6,580 bases of DNA from positions 1-6,580 of the forward strand of contig DPWB01000132.1 of assembly GCA_003527885.1 (NCBI GenBank), read 5' to 3'. This document shows positions 1 to 6,041 of this stretch, one piece after another. Position 1 is the stretch's first letter. The number at the start of each line of letters is the position of its first letter. The notes below the pieces were generated by a model. The model saw only the letters and a program-made list of their open reading frames with translations. It was not told the origin of the DNA and searched no databases. Position numbers and translations under genes: made by a program. This DNA is from Candidatus Competibacteraceae bacterium (GTDB lineage: Bacteria; Pseudomonadota; Gammaproteobacteria; Competibacterales; Competibacteraceae).

Positions 1-462
1 TATTCGATGACCGGCTGGCGCATCGGCTACTGCGGCGGCCCCAAGGATTTGATCAACGCCATGAGCAACATCCAGTCGCAGAGCACCTCCAACCCGACCT
101 CGATTTCGCAGGTAGCGGCGGAAGCGGCGTTGAACGGCGATCAGTCCTTTATCGGCATGATGACCGAGGCGTTCAAAAAGCGGCACGATTATGTCCACGA
201 CGCGCTGAAAGCCATGTCGGGCGTCAAGGTCGCGCCCGCCGATGGCACCTTCTACATCTTCCCCAGCTTCCAGCAAGTGATCGAGCGGCTGGGGCTGGCG
301 AACGACATCGCCTTCGCGGAATTGTTGCTCAATGAGGTCGGCGTGGCGCTGGTGCCGGGTTCGGCCTTCGGCGCGGAAGGCTGCGGGCGGATTTCCTTCG
401 CCACCAGCATGGACAATCTGACCAAGGCGCTGGAGCGGATCGGCCGGGTGGTCGCTCGCTGA
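1..462 (+). CDS. Class I/II PLP-dependent aminotransferase, C-terminal fragment (AspC/AspB type)
   Basis: This is the C-terminal 153 residues of a fold-type I aminotransferase, probably aspartate or a related amino-acid aminotransferase, which moves an amino group between an amino acid and a 2-oxo acid using PLP. The frame is open from base 1, and the gene starts left of the window. The first residues YSMTGWRIGY are the signature that follows the PLP-binding lysine (usually SKxYxMTGWRxGY), so the catalytic lysine lies just outside. Arg7 of the fragment corresponds to the residue that contacts the PLP phosphate. Arg130 in GRISFATS corresponds to the arginine that binds the substrate alpha-carboxylate. 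The family is usually about 390-400 residues, so roughly 40% is present. The stop TGA is at 460-462, and the tRNA promoter begins 8 bp later. The exact substrate cannot be told from this half; aspartate is the best guess for this subgroup. The family call is secure. Confidence 0.93.
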   Translation, partial: YSMTGWRIGYCGGPKDLINAMSNIQSQSTSNPTSISQVAAEAALNGDQSFIGMMTEAFKKRHDYVHDALKAMSGVKVAPADGTFYIFPSFQQVIERLGLANDIAFAELLLNEVGVALVPGSAFGAEGCGRISFATSMDNLTKALERIGRVVAR

Positions 463-469
463 TTCACGA

Positions 470-498
470 TTGACAGTACAGCCGGGGATACATAGAAT
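470..498 (+). promoter_or_regulatory. Sigma70-type promoter of tRNA-Asn
   Basis: A perfect -35 box TTGACA (470-475) and a -10 box TAGAAT (493-498, one mismatch to TATAAT) are separated by exactly 17 bp. They lie between the aminotransferase stop and the tRNA. The expected transcription start is near 505, which would leave a leader of about 8 nt before the tRNA 5' end at 513, to be removed by RNase P. Seen in sequence; activity is inferred. Confidence 0.8.
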
Positions 499-512
499 TC
501 CCCTTCTCCCTT

Positions 513-588
<76 letters not shown>

Positions 589-596
589 ATCAAACC

Positions 597-630
597 AAAG
601 CCTTGCAGCAATGCGGGGCTTTTTTGTTTT
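597..630 (+). terminator. Intrinsic terminator after tRNA-Asn
   Basis: An 11-bp stem AAAGCCTTGCA (597-607) pairs with TGCGGGGCTTT (612-622), including two G-U pairs, and is closed by a GCAA (GNRA-type) tetraloop at 608-611. It runs into TTTGTTTT, which together with the stem's last bases makes a strong U tract. It begins 9 nt after the tRNA CCA. On the opposite strand the hairpin lacks a good U tract, so it probably works mainly for the tRNA. Confidence 0.9.
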
Positions 631-635
631 CCGCC

Positions 636-656
636 AAACCCCCGTTGAAACCCCCG
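636..656 (+). repeat. Short direct repeat AAACCCCCG
   Basis: The 9-mer AAACCCCCG occurs at 636-644 and again at 648-656 (12-bp period), just downstream of the tRNA terminator. Nothing else nearby explains it, and it may be chance in GC-rich DNA. No gene is seen between 631 and 697. Confidence 0.4.
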
Positions 657-697
657 AACGATAAGCCGGCCCCACGGAATGGGTATATCAAACCCGG

Positions 698-928
698 TCA
701 ATCCTGGTAAAACCGATTCCGACCCGACTCCCGCAAGCGTTCTTCGCGCTGGTGCCGGGTCTGCCGCTGCGTTTCGTACGCGCGTTTGTGCTGCGCTTCC
801 CGCAAGCGGGATTCCCGCCGCCACGCGGATTGCGGCTCCTCGGCTTCGCCTGGATCGTCGGCTCGCGCCATCCTGTTGAGAGCGAAGTTGAGGGACGCGC
901 CAGCGGTAGCGGTCAACACGGTGTTCAT
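698..928 (-). CDS. Hypothetical small basic, coiled-coil-like protein (76 aa)
   Basis: I do not recognise this protein. The start chosen is the ATG at 926-928, because a full AGGAGG Shine-Dalgarno (933-938, read on minus) lies 4 nt upstream. An upstream in-frame start at 943 would overrun that site. The product is 76 residues: a short less-charged N terminus (MNTVLTATAGASLNFALNRM), then from about residue 21 a very hydrophilic Arg/Glu/Gln/Lys-rich tract that looks like a single charged helix or coiled coil. There is no membrane segment and no catalytic motif. Its neighbours are the tRNA unit downstream and a divergent lysine-rich ORF upstream. The opposite strand carries overlapping open frames of similar length without comparable ribosome sites. 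The strong SD is the main support; the frame may still be spurious in GC-rich DNA. Confidence 0.5.
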   Translation of the reverse strand: MNTVLTATAGASLNFALNRMARADDPGEAEEPQSAWRRESRLREAQHKRAYETQRQTRHQREERLRESGRNRFYQD

Positions 929-1199
929 AAAGCCTCCTGTCAAAAAGAGGCCTTACGATAACCGATGCTAGCTGAACGCCAGCCAAATGACCCCTCCGGT
1001 TTTGCCGGTGCCGCACGGACCAAGAACCGGACTTTACATTCTCGCCGAGTGTGTCCGTCCCTCTATCCCAGAATGCGGGCTGGTCGTAGAATGGGGCTTG
1101 AGGCCCATCGCCGTACACGCCAGTCAACGGCTCACAACGGACCTAAACTCTTTCAGGAACTACCGAGAGACCACCCGAAACCGGCCAGGAGCGATGATC
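929..1199. other. Divergent intergenic region between two small ORFs
   Basis: About 270 bp separates the minus-strand 76-aa ORF from the plus-strand lysine-rich ORF. Open frames cross it, but none shows family features or a good ribosome site. I could not find a -35/-10 pair with acceptable spacing on either strand: a TAGAAT at 1087-1092 has no partner -35 at 16-18 bp. A 5-bp inverted repeat, GCCTC (932-936) with GAGGC (about 947-951), overlaps the SD of the minus-strand ORF. Otherwise I see nothing in it. Confidence 0.4.
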
Positions 1200-1313
1200 A
1201 TGAGCAAAAGCGCCGACATCAAGAAAGAAACCAAGAAAAAACCGACCAAAACCATGAAGGAAAAGAAAGCCGAGAAGAAGACCAAGAAGGAAAATAAGGG
1301 CTCTATAGAATAG
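1200..1313 (+). CDS. Lysine-rich micro-protein (37 aa), function unknown
   Basis: This ORF encodes a 37-residue peptide with 15 lysines, 5 glutamates and 1 aspartate, and no aromatic or cysteine residues. KK-doublets recur along its length (residues 8-9, 12-14, 22-23, 26-27, 29-30). The start was chosen at ATG 1200-1202 because AGGAG at 1187-1191 sits 8 nt upstream. The ATG at 1194 is only 2 nt from that SD and is less likely. The stop TAG is at 1311-1313. The codons are markedly A-rich compared with the surrounding GC-rich DNA, as expected for a real lysine-rich gene. Such a peptide could bind nucleic acid or ribosomes or be an intrinsically disordered tail, but nothing here proves a role. 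It is convergent with the nucleotidyltransferase gene. Confidence 0.6.
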   Translation: MSKSADIKKETKKKPTKTMKEKKAEKKTKKENKGSIE

Positions 1314-1319
1314 TGGCTT

Positions 1320-1334
1320 CAGCGCTCAGCGCTG
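1320..1334. repeat. Tandem CAGCGCT pair forming a near-palindrome
   Basis: CAGCGCT occurs twice head to tail (1320-1326 and 1327-1333). With the next G the 15-mer is also a near-perfect palindrome: 7-bp arms around a single C. It sits in the 68-bp gap between two convergent genes (1313 and 1382), where a terminator would be expected, but there is no U tract on either side. It may be a factor-dependent or processing hairpin; a role is not shown. Confidence 0.35.
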
Positions 1335-1381
1335 CTGGCGGTACCCGATAGGGCCAGAAAGCCGCCTCGATGGGGCGACAT

Positions 1382-2149
1382 TCAATCCGCCACGGTATAG
1401 GCCCGAAACAGCTCATTCAGCGGCTGCCATGACGCGCTTGTCCCATCGCTTTTGAAGTTGGCATACCGCAATCGGTTCAGCTCCCGCTCGATGAAATCGC
1501 CTAAGGCGGGGATAGACGGACCCCACGCCGTTTCCAAGCCGCCCCGCTTGGTCGCCAGCAGCCCATCAATGGCCGCGCGTAGCCCTGTCTCGGTCGCGAC
1601 GGCATCCACCAACGCCTGAAATAAAGTCGGCGCTTGGCCGCGTTGTTGTTCGATCCACAACACCGCCAGCAGGGGCCGTAGCACGTAGAGGTATTTCTTC
1701 AACCGCACGCTATCGCCTTGCAGGTATTCCCGGAAATTGCCGCGCGCCATGTGCAGATAGTGATAGGCGCAAGCCGATGGCGAGTAGTATTGCGGTAGAA
1801 GATCGTTCAACGCTTCGCAAAAGCCCGGCGTCTGCCGGTACACCGTCGGCGAATTCAGCCACTCCAGCAACGGCGGATTGGACTTGTGGAACAATTTGAG
1901 AGCTTTGCGCAAATCCCAACCGTTGATATCCAGAGCATCGTCGATCGGTAATTCGATCACATCGCGCCGCCTTTCCAAATCCACCGCCAGATACCAGTCG
2001 CGCGGGCGCACATAGACGAAGCGCACATCGTAATCGCTATCCTGGGAGGCAAATCCCCAAGCGCGACTGCCCGATTCGCAAGCGTAAAGAATCTTGACGC
2101 TGTGTTCGGTTTCAATTTGCTTCAGACGATCCAGTATTCGGGCGCGCAT
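1382..2149 (-). CDS. Predicted nucleotidyltransferase, RlaP/YcgL-like (COG3541 type)
   Basis: This 255-residue protein has the minimal nucleotidyltransferase signature near its N terminus. GSRAWG at residues 27-32 is the GS motif that holds the nucleotide triphosphate, and DSDYD at 37-41 supplies the metal-binding acidic pair. The remainder is a helical domain. GSRAWG plus DSDYD, and the total size, match the RlaP (RNA-ligase-associated) / Bacillus YcgL group. Characterised relatives are few, and the substrate is unknown. No RNA ligase is present in this window. The start is ATG at 2147-2149; no clear Shine-Dalgarno precedes it, but a TATAAT lies 6 nt upstream. It begins 7 nt after the stop of the toxin remnant, so it may be co-transcribed with the antitoxin. 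The call to the nucleotidyltransferase fold is firm; the subfamily is from memory of motifs. Confidence 0.85.
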   Translation of the reverse strand: MRARILDRLKQIETEHSVKILYACESGSRAWGFASQDSDYDVRFVYVRPRDWYLAVDLERRRDVIELPIDDALDINGWDLRKALKLFHKSNPPLLEWLNSPTVYRQTPGFCEALNDLLPQYYSPSACAYHYLHMARGNFREYLQGDSVRLKKYLYVLRPLLAVLWIEQQRGQAPTLFQALVDAVATETGLRAAIDGLLATKRGGLETAWGPSIPALGDFIERELNRLRYANFKSDGTSASWQPLNELFRAYTVAD

Positions 2150-2155
2150 CTTGAG

Positions 2156-2161
2156 ATTATA
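2156..2161 (-). promoter_or_regulatory. Possible -10 element (TATAAT) next to the nucleotidyltransferase start
   Basis: Read on the minus strand, a perfect TATAAT ends 6 nt before the ATG of the nucleotidyltransferase gene. Transcription would then begin at or near the start codon, giving a leaderless message. No TTGACA-like -35 is found at 16-19 bp. The hexamer overlaps the stop codon of the toxin remnant (GTA TAA T), so it may be coincidental. Confidence 0.25.
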
Positions 2162-2300
2162 CCGGACGCACGGTACCGCCGTAGCGGGCCAGCTTGTGGT
2201 CTCTAGCCAACAAGACCAGCGGCTCGCTCAAGGATTGCGCCACCAACAAACGATCGAAGGGGTTTTTGTGGTCGGCGAACACGGGCAGCTCGGCGAAACC
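2157..2300 (-). pseudogene. VapC-type PIN-domain toxin, C-terminal remnant
   Basis: In the minus frame ending with TAA at 2157-2159, the translation from about 2297 contains FAELPVFADHKNPFDRLLVA, continues with QSLSEPLVLLARDHKLARYG and ends TVRPV. This matches the end of VapC toxins (HHRDPFDRLLIAQA ... D ... YG). PIN-domain proteins are ribonucleases with four acidic residues. Here only the C-terminal acidic residues (the Asp of NPFDRLL and that of ARDHK) remain; the N-terminal half with the first Asp and the middle Glu is absent. Upstream in frame there is a TGA at 2316-2318 and no usable start. The remnant abuts the antitoxin frame directly, so a deletion has joined the end of the antitoxin gene to the last third of the toxin. 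It cannot be an active nuclease. Confidence 0.8.
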
Positions 2301-2518
2301 AAATCGTCGATGGCTTCATCGAAATCATCGGCCATCCACCAGCTTTGCCCTTCCATGCTGCCCGGCGGGGCAATCTTGCGGCGTGGCGGGTGATAGGCGG
2401 ACAGCATGGCCACCGGTTGCCCGGCGCGGGCGATGACGAATTCTTCTCCCCGTTCGACCGCTTCCAGCAGACGGGACAGATGGGTTTTGGCTTCATGGGC
2501 ATTGACCACGGTCTGCAT
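2228..2518 (-). CDS. Phd/YefM-family antitoxin with out-of-frame C-terminal tail
   Basis: This is a type II antitoxin of the Phd/YefM fold. The N-terminal part (residues 1-42), with NAHEAKTHLSRLLEAVERGE and then VIARAGQPVAMLSAY, forms the dimeric DNA-binding domain. The middle, with GSMEGQSWWMADDFDEAIDDL (about 53-73), matches the usual toxin-binding arm. From about residue 74 to 96 the sequence is Cys/Pro/Trp-rich and resembles no antitoxin: it is the toxin remnant's DNA read in the wrong frame. The start is ATG at 2516-2518, with a GGAGG Shine-Dalgarno (2524-2528) 5 nt upstream. In this family the antitoxin normally precedes vapC on the same strand and represses its own promoter. With the toxin broken, this may be a relic or a solitary regulator, possibly able to cross-neutralise another toxin (inference). 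Confidence 0.82.
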   Translation of the reverse strand: MQTVVNAHEAKTHLSRLLEAVERGEEFVIARAGQPVAMLSAYHPPRRKIAPPGSMEGQSWWMADDFDEAIDDLVSPSCPCSPTTKTPSIVCWWRNP

Positions 2519-2559
2519 GGCGCCCTCCGATTAGCCGATGGTCGGTCTAGCCGGGCGCC
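2519..2559 (-). promoter_or_regulatory. Inverted and direct repeats upstream of the antitoxin (candidate operator)
   Basis: GGCGCCC (2519-2525) and GGGCGCC (2553-2559) form a 7-bp inverted repeat immediately before the antitoxin start. Between and around them TAGCCG occurs twice on the plus strand (2532-2537 and 2549-2554, 17 bp apart), with a small CCGA/TCGG dyad. Phd/YefM antitoxins bind short repeats at this place to autoregulate, so an operator is plausible. The left arm also covers part of the ribosome-binding site. No promoter hexamers were identified. Confidence 0.35.
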
Positions 2560-2591
2560 GTGGGCCAACACACGACTACGACAAGCACTTT

Positions 2592-2613
2592 GGCAAGTGA
2601 CCCGTTACTTGCC
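2592..2613 (-). terminator. Hairpin at the end of mnmE, possible weak terminator
   Basis: GGCAAGT (2592-2598) pairs with ACTTGCC (2607-2613) over an 8-nt loop. The hairpin spans the mnmE stop codon, with the last codons Gly-Lys-stop forming one arm. An alternative hairpin, CACTT with AAGTG (2586-2599), overlaps it. No U run follows on the minus strand, so Rho-independent termination would be inefficient, and read-through into the antitoxin is possible. Confidence 0.35.
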
Positions 2614-3948
2614 GATACAAAAACTCGAAAAAATCCGCGACAGTAAATCCTCGCTGCCGAACTCACCGGTGATCTCGGCCAGCGCGTGCTGGGCCTCGCG
2701 CAATTCCTCGGCCACCAGCTCGCCCGCCCGAAAAACCTCCAACTGCTCCACCGCCCGTTCCAGCGCCGCCGTCGCCCGTTCCAGGGCCTCCAGATGGCGG
2801 CGGCGGGCCATGAAGGCCCCTTCTCCACCGCCGCGATAACCCATGCAAGATTTCAGATGCTCGCGCAGCAACTCCAAGCCCGCCCCGGTCTTGGCCGATA
2901 GCAGAACCTCGGTTCCCCATGCCCCCTCCCGAACCGACGGAGGCCGGCCGCTGAGGTCGATCTTGTTGTAAAGCACCGTCACCGGTGTCGCGACCGGCAA
3001 CCGCTCCCGCAAGCCCGCTTCTTCCGCCGTCAATCCCAACCGGTCATCCACCACCATCAAAATCCGGTCGGCGGCGTCGATTTCCGCCCAGGCGCGGCGG
3101 ATGCCTTCCCGCTCCACCGGATCGTCGCTGTCGCGCAAACCGGCGGTGTCGATCACGTGCAGCGGCATTCCGTCGATGCTGATGTGTTCGCGCAGCACGT
3201 CGCGAGTGGTGCCGGGAACGGCGGTGACGATGGCGGCCTCTCGGCCGGCCAAGCGGTTGAGCACGCTGGATTTACCGGCGTTCGGCCGCCCGGCGATCAC
3301 CACCGTCATGCCATCGCGCAACAAACGCCCCTGCCCGGCGGCGGCTTGCAATACCCTCAAGCGTTCTTGCAACTCGGCCAAGCGCGCCGCGATGACGCCG
3401 TCGGCCAGAAAATCGATTTCTTCTTCGGGAAAGTCGATAGCCGCTTCAACGTACACCCGCAACGTGACCAAGCCATCGACCAAGCTATCGACCTGTCGAG
3501 AAAATTCGCCTTGCAACGAACGGAGCGCGGCGCGGGCGGCGGCGGCGGTATCGCTGGCGATCAGATCGGCAATCGCTTCCGCTTGCGCCAAATCGAGCTT
3601 GTCATTAAGGAACGCGCGTTCGGAAAACTCGCCGGGCCGGGCCAGCCGCGCGCCCAGCTCGACTACTCGCCCCAACAACACATCCAGCACCACGGGTCCG
3701 CCGTGGCCCTGAAACTCCACCACATCCTCACCGGTGAAGGACTGCGGCGCGGGAAAATACAGGACGATGCCGTGATCCAACACCTCGCCCGCCCCGGAAC
3801 GAAAGCGGCGCAGGACGGCCTGACGGGGTTGTGGCAGCAGGCCGCATATCGCTTCGGCGATAGAGGTGCTGAGCGAACCGGAGATGCGAACCACGCCGAT
3901 GCCACCCCGTCCGGGCGGGGTGGCGACAGCGGCGATGGTATCGGTCAT
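2605..3948 (-). CDS. mnmE: tRNA modification GTPase MnmE (TrmE)
   Basis: MnmE, together with MnmG, builds the 5-carboxymethylaminomethyl/aminomethyl group on wobble U34 of several tRNAs; it is a cytoplasmic G protein activated by dimerisation. The 447-residue product has the family's normal length. Residues 1-118 are the N-terminal folate-binding domain ([21 protein letters not shown] at the start). A helical domain follows, and the G domain is inserted at about 215-370: G1 GRPNAGKSS (220-228), G2 TTRD (247-250), G3 DTAG (267-270), G4 NKID (328-331), G5 SAK (351-353). The C terminus ends in FCIGK (443-447), whose cysteine is essential in E. coli. The start is ATG at 3946-3948; the nearest good SD (GGAGG, 3961-3965) is 12 nt upstream, rather far, and lies in the palindrome described separately. 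It follows yidC in the order typical of gammaproteobacteria. All key residues are intact. Confidence 0.98.
   Translation of the reverse strand: MTDTIAAVATPPGRGGIGVVRISGSLSTSIAEAICGLLPQPRQAVLRRFRSGAGEVLDHGIVLYFPAPQSFTGEDVVEFQGHGGPVVLDVLLGRVVELGARLARPGEFSERAFLNDKLDLAQAEAIADLIASDTAAAARAALRSLQGEFSRQVDSLVDGLVTLRVYVEAAIDFPEEEIDFLADGVIAARLAELQERLRVLQAAAGQGRLLRDGMTVVIAGRPNAGKSSVLNRLAGREAAIVTAVPGTTRDVLREHISIDGMPLHVIDTAGLRDSDDPVEREGIRRAWAEIDAADRILMVVDDRLGLTAEEAGLRERLPVATPVTVLYNKIDLSGRPPSVREGAWGTEVLLSAKTGAGLELLREHLKSCMGYRGGGEGAFMARRRHLEALERATAALERAVEQLEVFRAGELVAEELREAQHALAEITGEFGSEDLLSRIFSSFCIGK
3901..3924 (-). repeat. Strong hairpin inside the mnmE 5' coding region
   Basis: GCCACCCCG (3901-3909) and CGGGGTGGC (3916-3924) are perfect 9-bp complements around a 6-nt loop, starting 24 nt after the mnmE start codon. 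The bases encode the conserved ATPPGRGG segment, so protein constraint and GC bias could explain much of it. In the mRNA it would be a stable stem in the translation initiation region. Confidence 0.5.
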
Positions 3949-3960
3949 GAATGGGGGTAC

Positions 3961-3980
3961 CCTCCCCGCCGGCGGGGAGG
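3961..3980. repeat. Perfect 20-bp palindrome between yidC and mnmE
   Basis: CCTCCCCGCCGGCGGGGAGG is its own reverse complement and fills much of the 54-bp gap between the yidC stop and the mnmE start. As RNA it would fold into a very GC-rich stem with a tight loop. There is no U tract after it on the minus strand (GTACCC follows), so it is not a classical terminator. The GGGGAGG arm nearest mnmE contains the only good Shine-Dalgarno for mnmE, which the stem would hide. Possible roles are an RNA-stability element, a translational gate, or a protein-binding site; none is shown. Confidence 0.6.
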
Positions 3981-4002
3981 AGATCGGGGGGGCGGAATAA
4001 AG

Positions 4003-5790
4003 CTACTTCTTGCGCTTGCCGGAATTCTTCTGATCGGGCAACACCTGCTTGGCCAACGTCAACAGCTTCTTGGCCTGCTCGCCCATGACAGAACCCGCTC
4101 CCGATTTTTCCTTGGCCTTGAGCGCGGCGGCGTCGGCCCCCGACTCCACCCGCTTGGTGATGACCCATTGTTGGGCGATGGACAGGATGTTGTTGACCAC
4201 CCAGTAAAGGACCAGCCCGGCCGGGAACCACAGGAACATGAAGGTGAACACCACCGGCAGCGCCATCATCACCTTGGCCTGCACCGGATCGGGTGGGGCC
4301 GGGCTCAACTTCTGCTGCACGAACATGGTCACGCCCATGATCAGCGGCAGCACGTAGTACGGGTCAGGGATCGACATGTCCTTGATCCACAGCATGAACG
4401 GCGCCTGCCGCAACTGCACGCTTTCCACCAACACCCAATACAGCGCGATGAACACCGGGATCTGCACCAGAATCGGCAGGCACCCGCCCAGCGGGTTGAC
4501 CTTCTCCTTCTTGTACATGTCCATCATCGCCTGATTCATCTTCTGCTTGTCGTCGCCGTACAACTCCTTGAGGCGGCCCAGTTCCGGCGCCAGCCGGCGC
4601 ATGTTGGCCATGGAGCGATAGCTGGTTTCGGACAGCTTGTAAAACGCCAGCTTGATCAGAACAGTGAGGAAGATGATCGCCCAGCCCCAGTTGCCGACCA
4701 CCCAGTGAATCGCTTTCAGCAACCAAAACAGCGGTTCGGCGATGATGGTCAACATGCCGTAGTCCACGGTCAGTTGCAGGTTGGGCGCGATCTTGGACAG
4801 CTCATCCGCCAGCTTCGGCCCCACGAACAAGCGGGTGCGGAAATCGCCGGTCGCGCCGGGCGGCACGGTCTGCACCCCGCCGCGCATCCCCACCAAATAC
4901 CGGTTGTTGCCGACGGCTTTGGTATAAAATTCCTCGGCCTCGCCCGAATTCGGCACCCATGCCCCCAGAAAATAGTGCTGGATCATGGCGACCCAGCCGT
5001 CCTTGACCGTCTGGTTCAACTCTTTCTTGGCGATCTGATCGAAGGAAATCTTTTCGTAGCGTTGTTCCGGGGTGGACACCACTGCACCGGTATAAGTGAT
5101 GACGCCGCTGCCGAAATAGCTGCTGACGACCTTGGGCGGCGTGCGTTGGAACTGGCGGTACTGGCCGCCCTGCCACGGCTCCGAACTCCCGTTCTCGATC
5201 CGCTGGCTCACATCCACCAGAAAGCTGCCCCGATGGAAGGTGTAGGTCTTCACCGCCTTCACGCCGGATGGATCCGACCAGTTCAGCCGCACCTCCAGCG
5301 TATCCTGACCGTCCGCCAAGCGGTATTCGGTCCGCTCGGGTACGAAGGTAGCGTAGTGATTGGGCGCGGGGCCGTTGTTCAACGCCACCAAGCCGGATTG
5401 AGCGATGAACAAATCCGGCCCGGTGTCCTTCAGCAGCAGAAATGGCTGATCCGGCCGCTGCACGGAATCCGGGTAGGTGCGCAAACCGGCCTGACGCAGA
5501 TCGCCGCCGACCGTATCGATCTCGATTTCAAACAGATCCGTGGTCACATGCACGCGTTGGCCGCCGCCGAGCGCTTGCGAACCCGGTATCACGCCCGCTG
5601 CGGCGGACGGCACATCCTGACCGGGCACCGGCACCGTCCCGCCGCCGGGAGCGGTGGGACCCGCCGGCGCCGAGGCGGCTGTCGGCGCGGGTGGCGGATG
5701 CTTTTTGGCTTGAAATTCCAGCCAGTTCTGCCAGAGCAGAAACACGACGAACATCAAGGCCGCAAACAGAATCAAACGTTGGTTTTCCAT
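4003..5790 (-). CDS. yidC: Membrane protein insertase YidC (Oxa1/Alb3 family)
   Basis: YidC inserts and folds inner-membrane proteins, alone or with SecYEG. The 595-residue product has the Gram-negative layout. An N-terminal membrane segment (about 5-20) is followed by an Ala/Pro/Gly-rich linker (32-75) and the periplasmic P1 domain (about 78-340). The conserved insertase core is next: membrane segments near 345-385, a cytoplasmic helical hairpin (388-430) and further segments at about 433-456, 477-495 and 507-545. Arg392 in SYRSMANMR matches the conserved arginine in the hydrophilic groove. A basic tail ends NSGKRKK. The start chosen is ATG at 5788-5790, with AAGGA (5797-5801) 6 nt upstream; the TTG just before it is less likely. 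This ATG shares its A with the yidD stop (TGATG), so translation is coupled. The P1 linker is long and proline-rich, but this is within family variation. Confidence 0.98.
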   Translation of the reverse strand: MENQRLILFAALMFVVFLLWQNWLEFQAKKHPPPAPTAASAPAGPTAPGGGTVPVPGQDVPSAAAGVIPGSQALGGGQRVHVTTDLFEIEIDTVGGDLRQAGLRTYPDSVQRPDQPFLLLKDTGPDLFIAQSGLVALNNGPAPNHYATFVPERTEYRLADGQDTLEVRLNWSDPSGVKAVKTYTFHRGSFLVDVSQRIENGSSEPWQGGQYRQFQRTPPKVVSSYFGSGVITYTGAVVSTPEQRYEKISFDQIAKKELNQTVKDGWVAMIQHYFLGAWVPNSGEAEEFYTKAVGNNRYLVGMRGGVQTVPPGATGDFRTRLFVGPKLADELSKIAPNLQLTVDYGMLTIIAEPLFWLLKAIHWVVGNWGWAIIFLTVLIKLAFYKLSETSYRSMANMRRLAPELGRLKELYGDDKQKMNQAMMDMYKKEKVNPLGGCLPILVQIPVFIALYWVLVESVQLRQAPFMLWIKDMSIPDPYYVLPLIMGVTMFVQQKLSPAPPDPVQAKVMMALPVVFTFMFLWFPAGLVLYWVVNNILSIAQQWVITKRVESGADAAALKAKEKSGAGSVMGEQAKKLLTLAKQVLPDQKNSGKRKK

Positions 5791-6041
5791 CAACGGTCCT
5801 TCGGGGAAGGTTCGGGAACAGGATCGACACCGCCCGGATGCCAGGGGTGGCAGCGCAGCACGCGCCGGATCGCCAACCCCACACCGCGCGGGACGCCATG
5901 ACGCTCGACGGCTTCACGGGCGTATTGCGAACAACTCGGATAAAAACGACAGTGGTTGCCCAACAGAGGGCTCAATAACAGCTGATAAACGCGGATCAGC
6001 GCGATCAAGAAGGCGCGCACGGCCGAGCGAGCCTCCGCCAA
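5790..6041 (-). CDS. yidD: Membrane protein insertion efficiency factor YidD
   Basis: YidD is a small, inner-membrane-associated protein that helps YidC-dependent insertion. The 83-residue product shows the family signature [20 protein letters not shown] (22-41) and [18 protein letters not shown] (59-76), with cysteines at 31, 37 and 64. An amphipathic N-terminal helix lies at about 9-26. The start is uncertain. TTG at 6039-6041 has GGAG (6047-6050) 5 nt upstream and is preferred. GTG at 6018-6020 has GGAGG 11 nt upstream and would give a 76-residue protein that aligns better with typical N termini. Either start overlaps the end of rnpA (stop 6005-6007), and the stop overlaps yidC. Confidence 0.95.
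   Translation of the reverse strand: MAEARSAVRAFLIALIRVYQLLLSPLLGNHCRFYPSCSQYAREAVERHGVPRGVGLAIRRVLRCHPWHPGGVDPVPEPSPKDR

Noticed and set aside
965..1297. A 110-codon plus-strand frame overlapping the lysine-rich ORF
   Set aside because: It has no good ribosome site. Its charged C-terminal part is the A-rich DNA of the lysine-rich ORF read in another frame.
3157..5901. A 914-codon open frame on the plus strand
   Set aside because: It is antisense to mnmE and yidC, both fully intact with all motifs. Long antisense frames are common in GC-rich genes, and its translation is His/Gln/Arg-rich with no family features.
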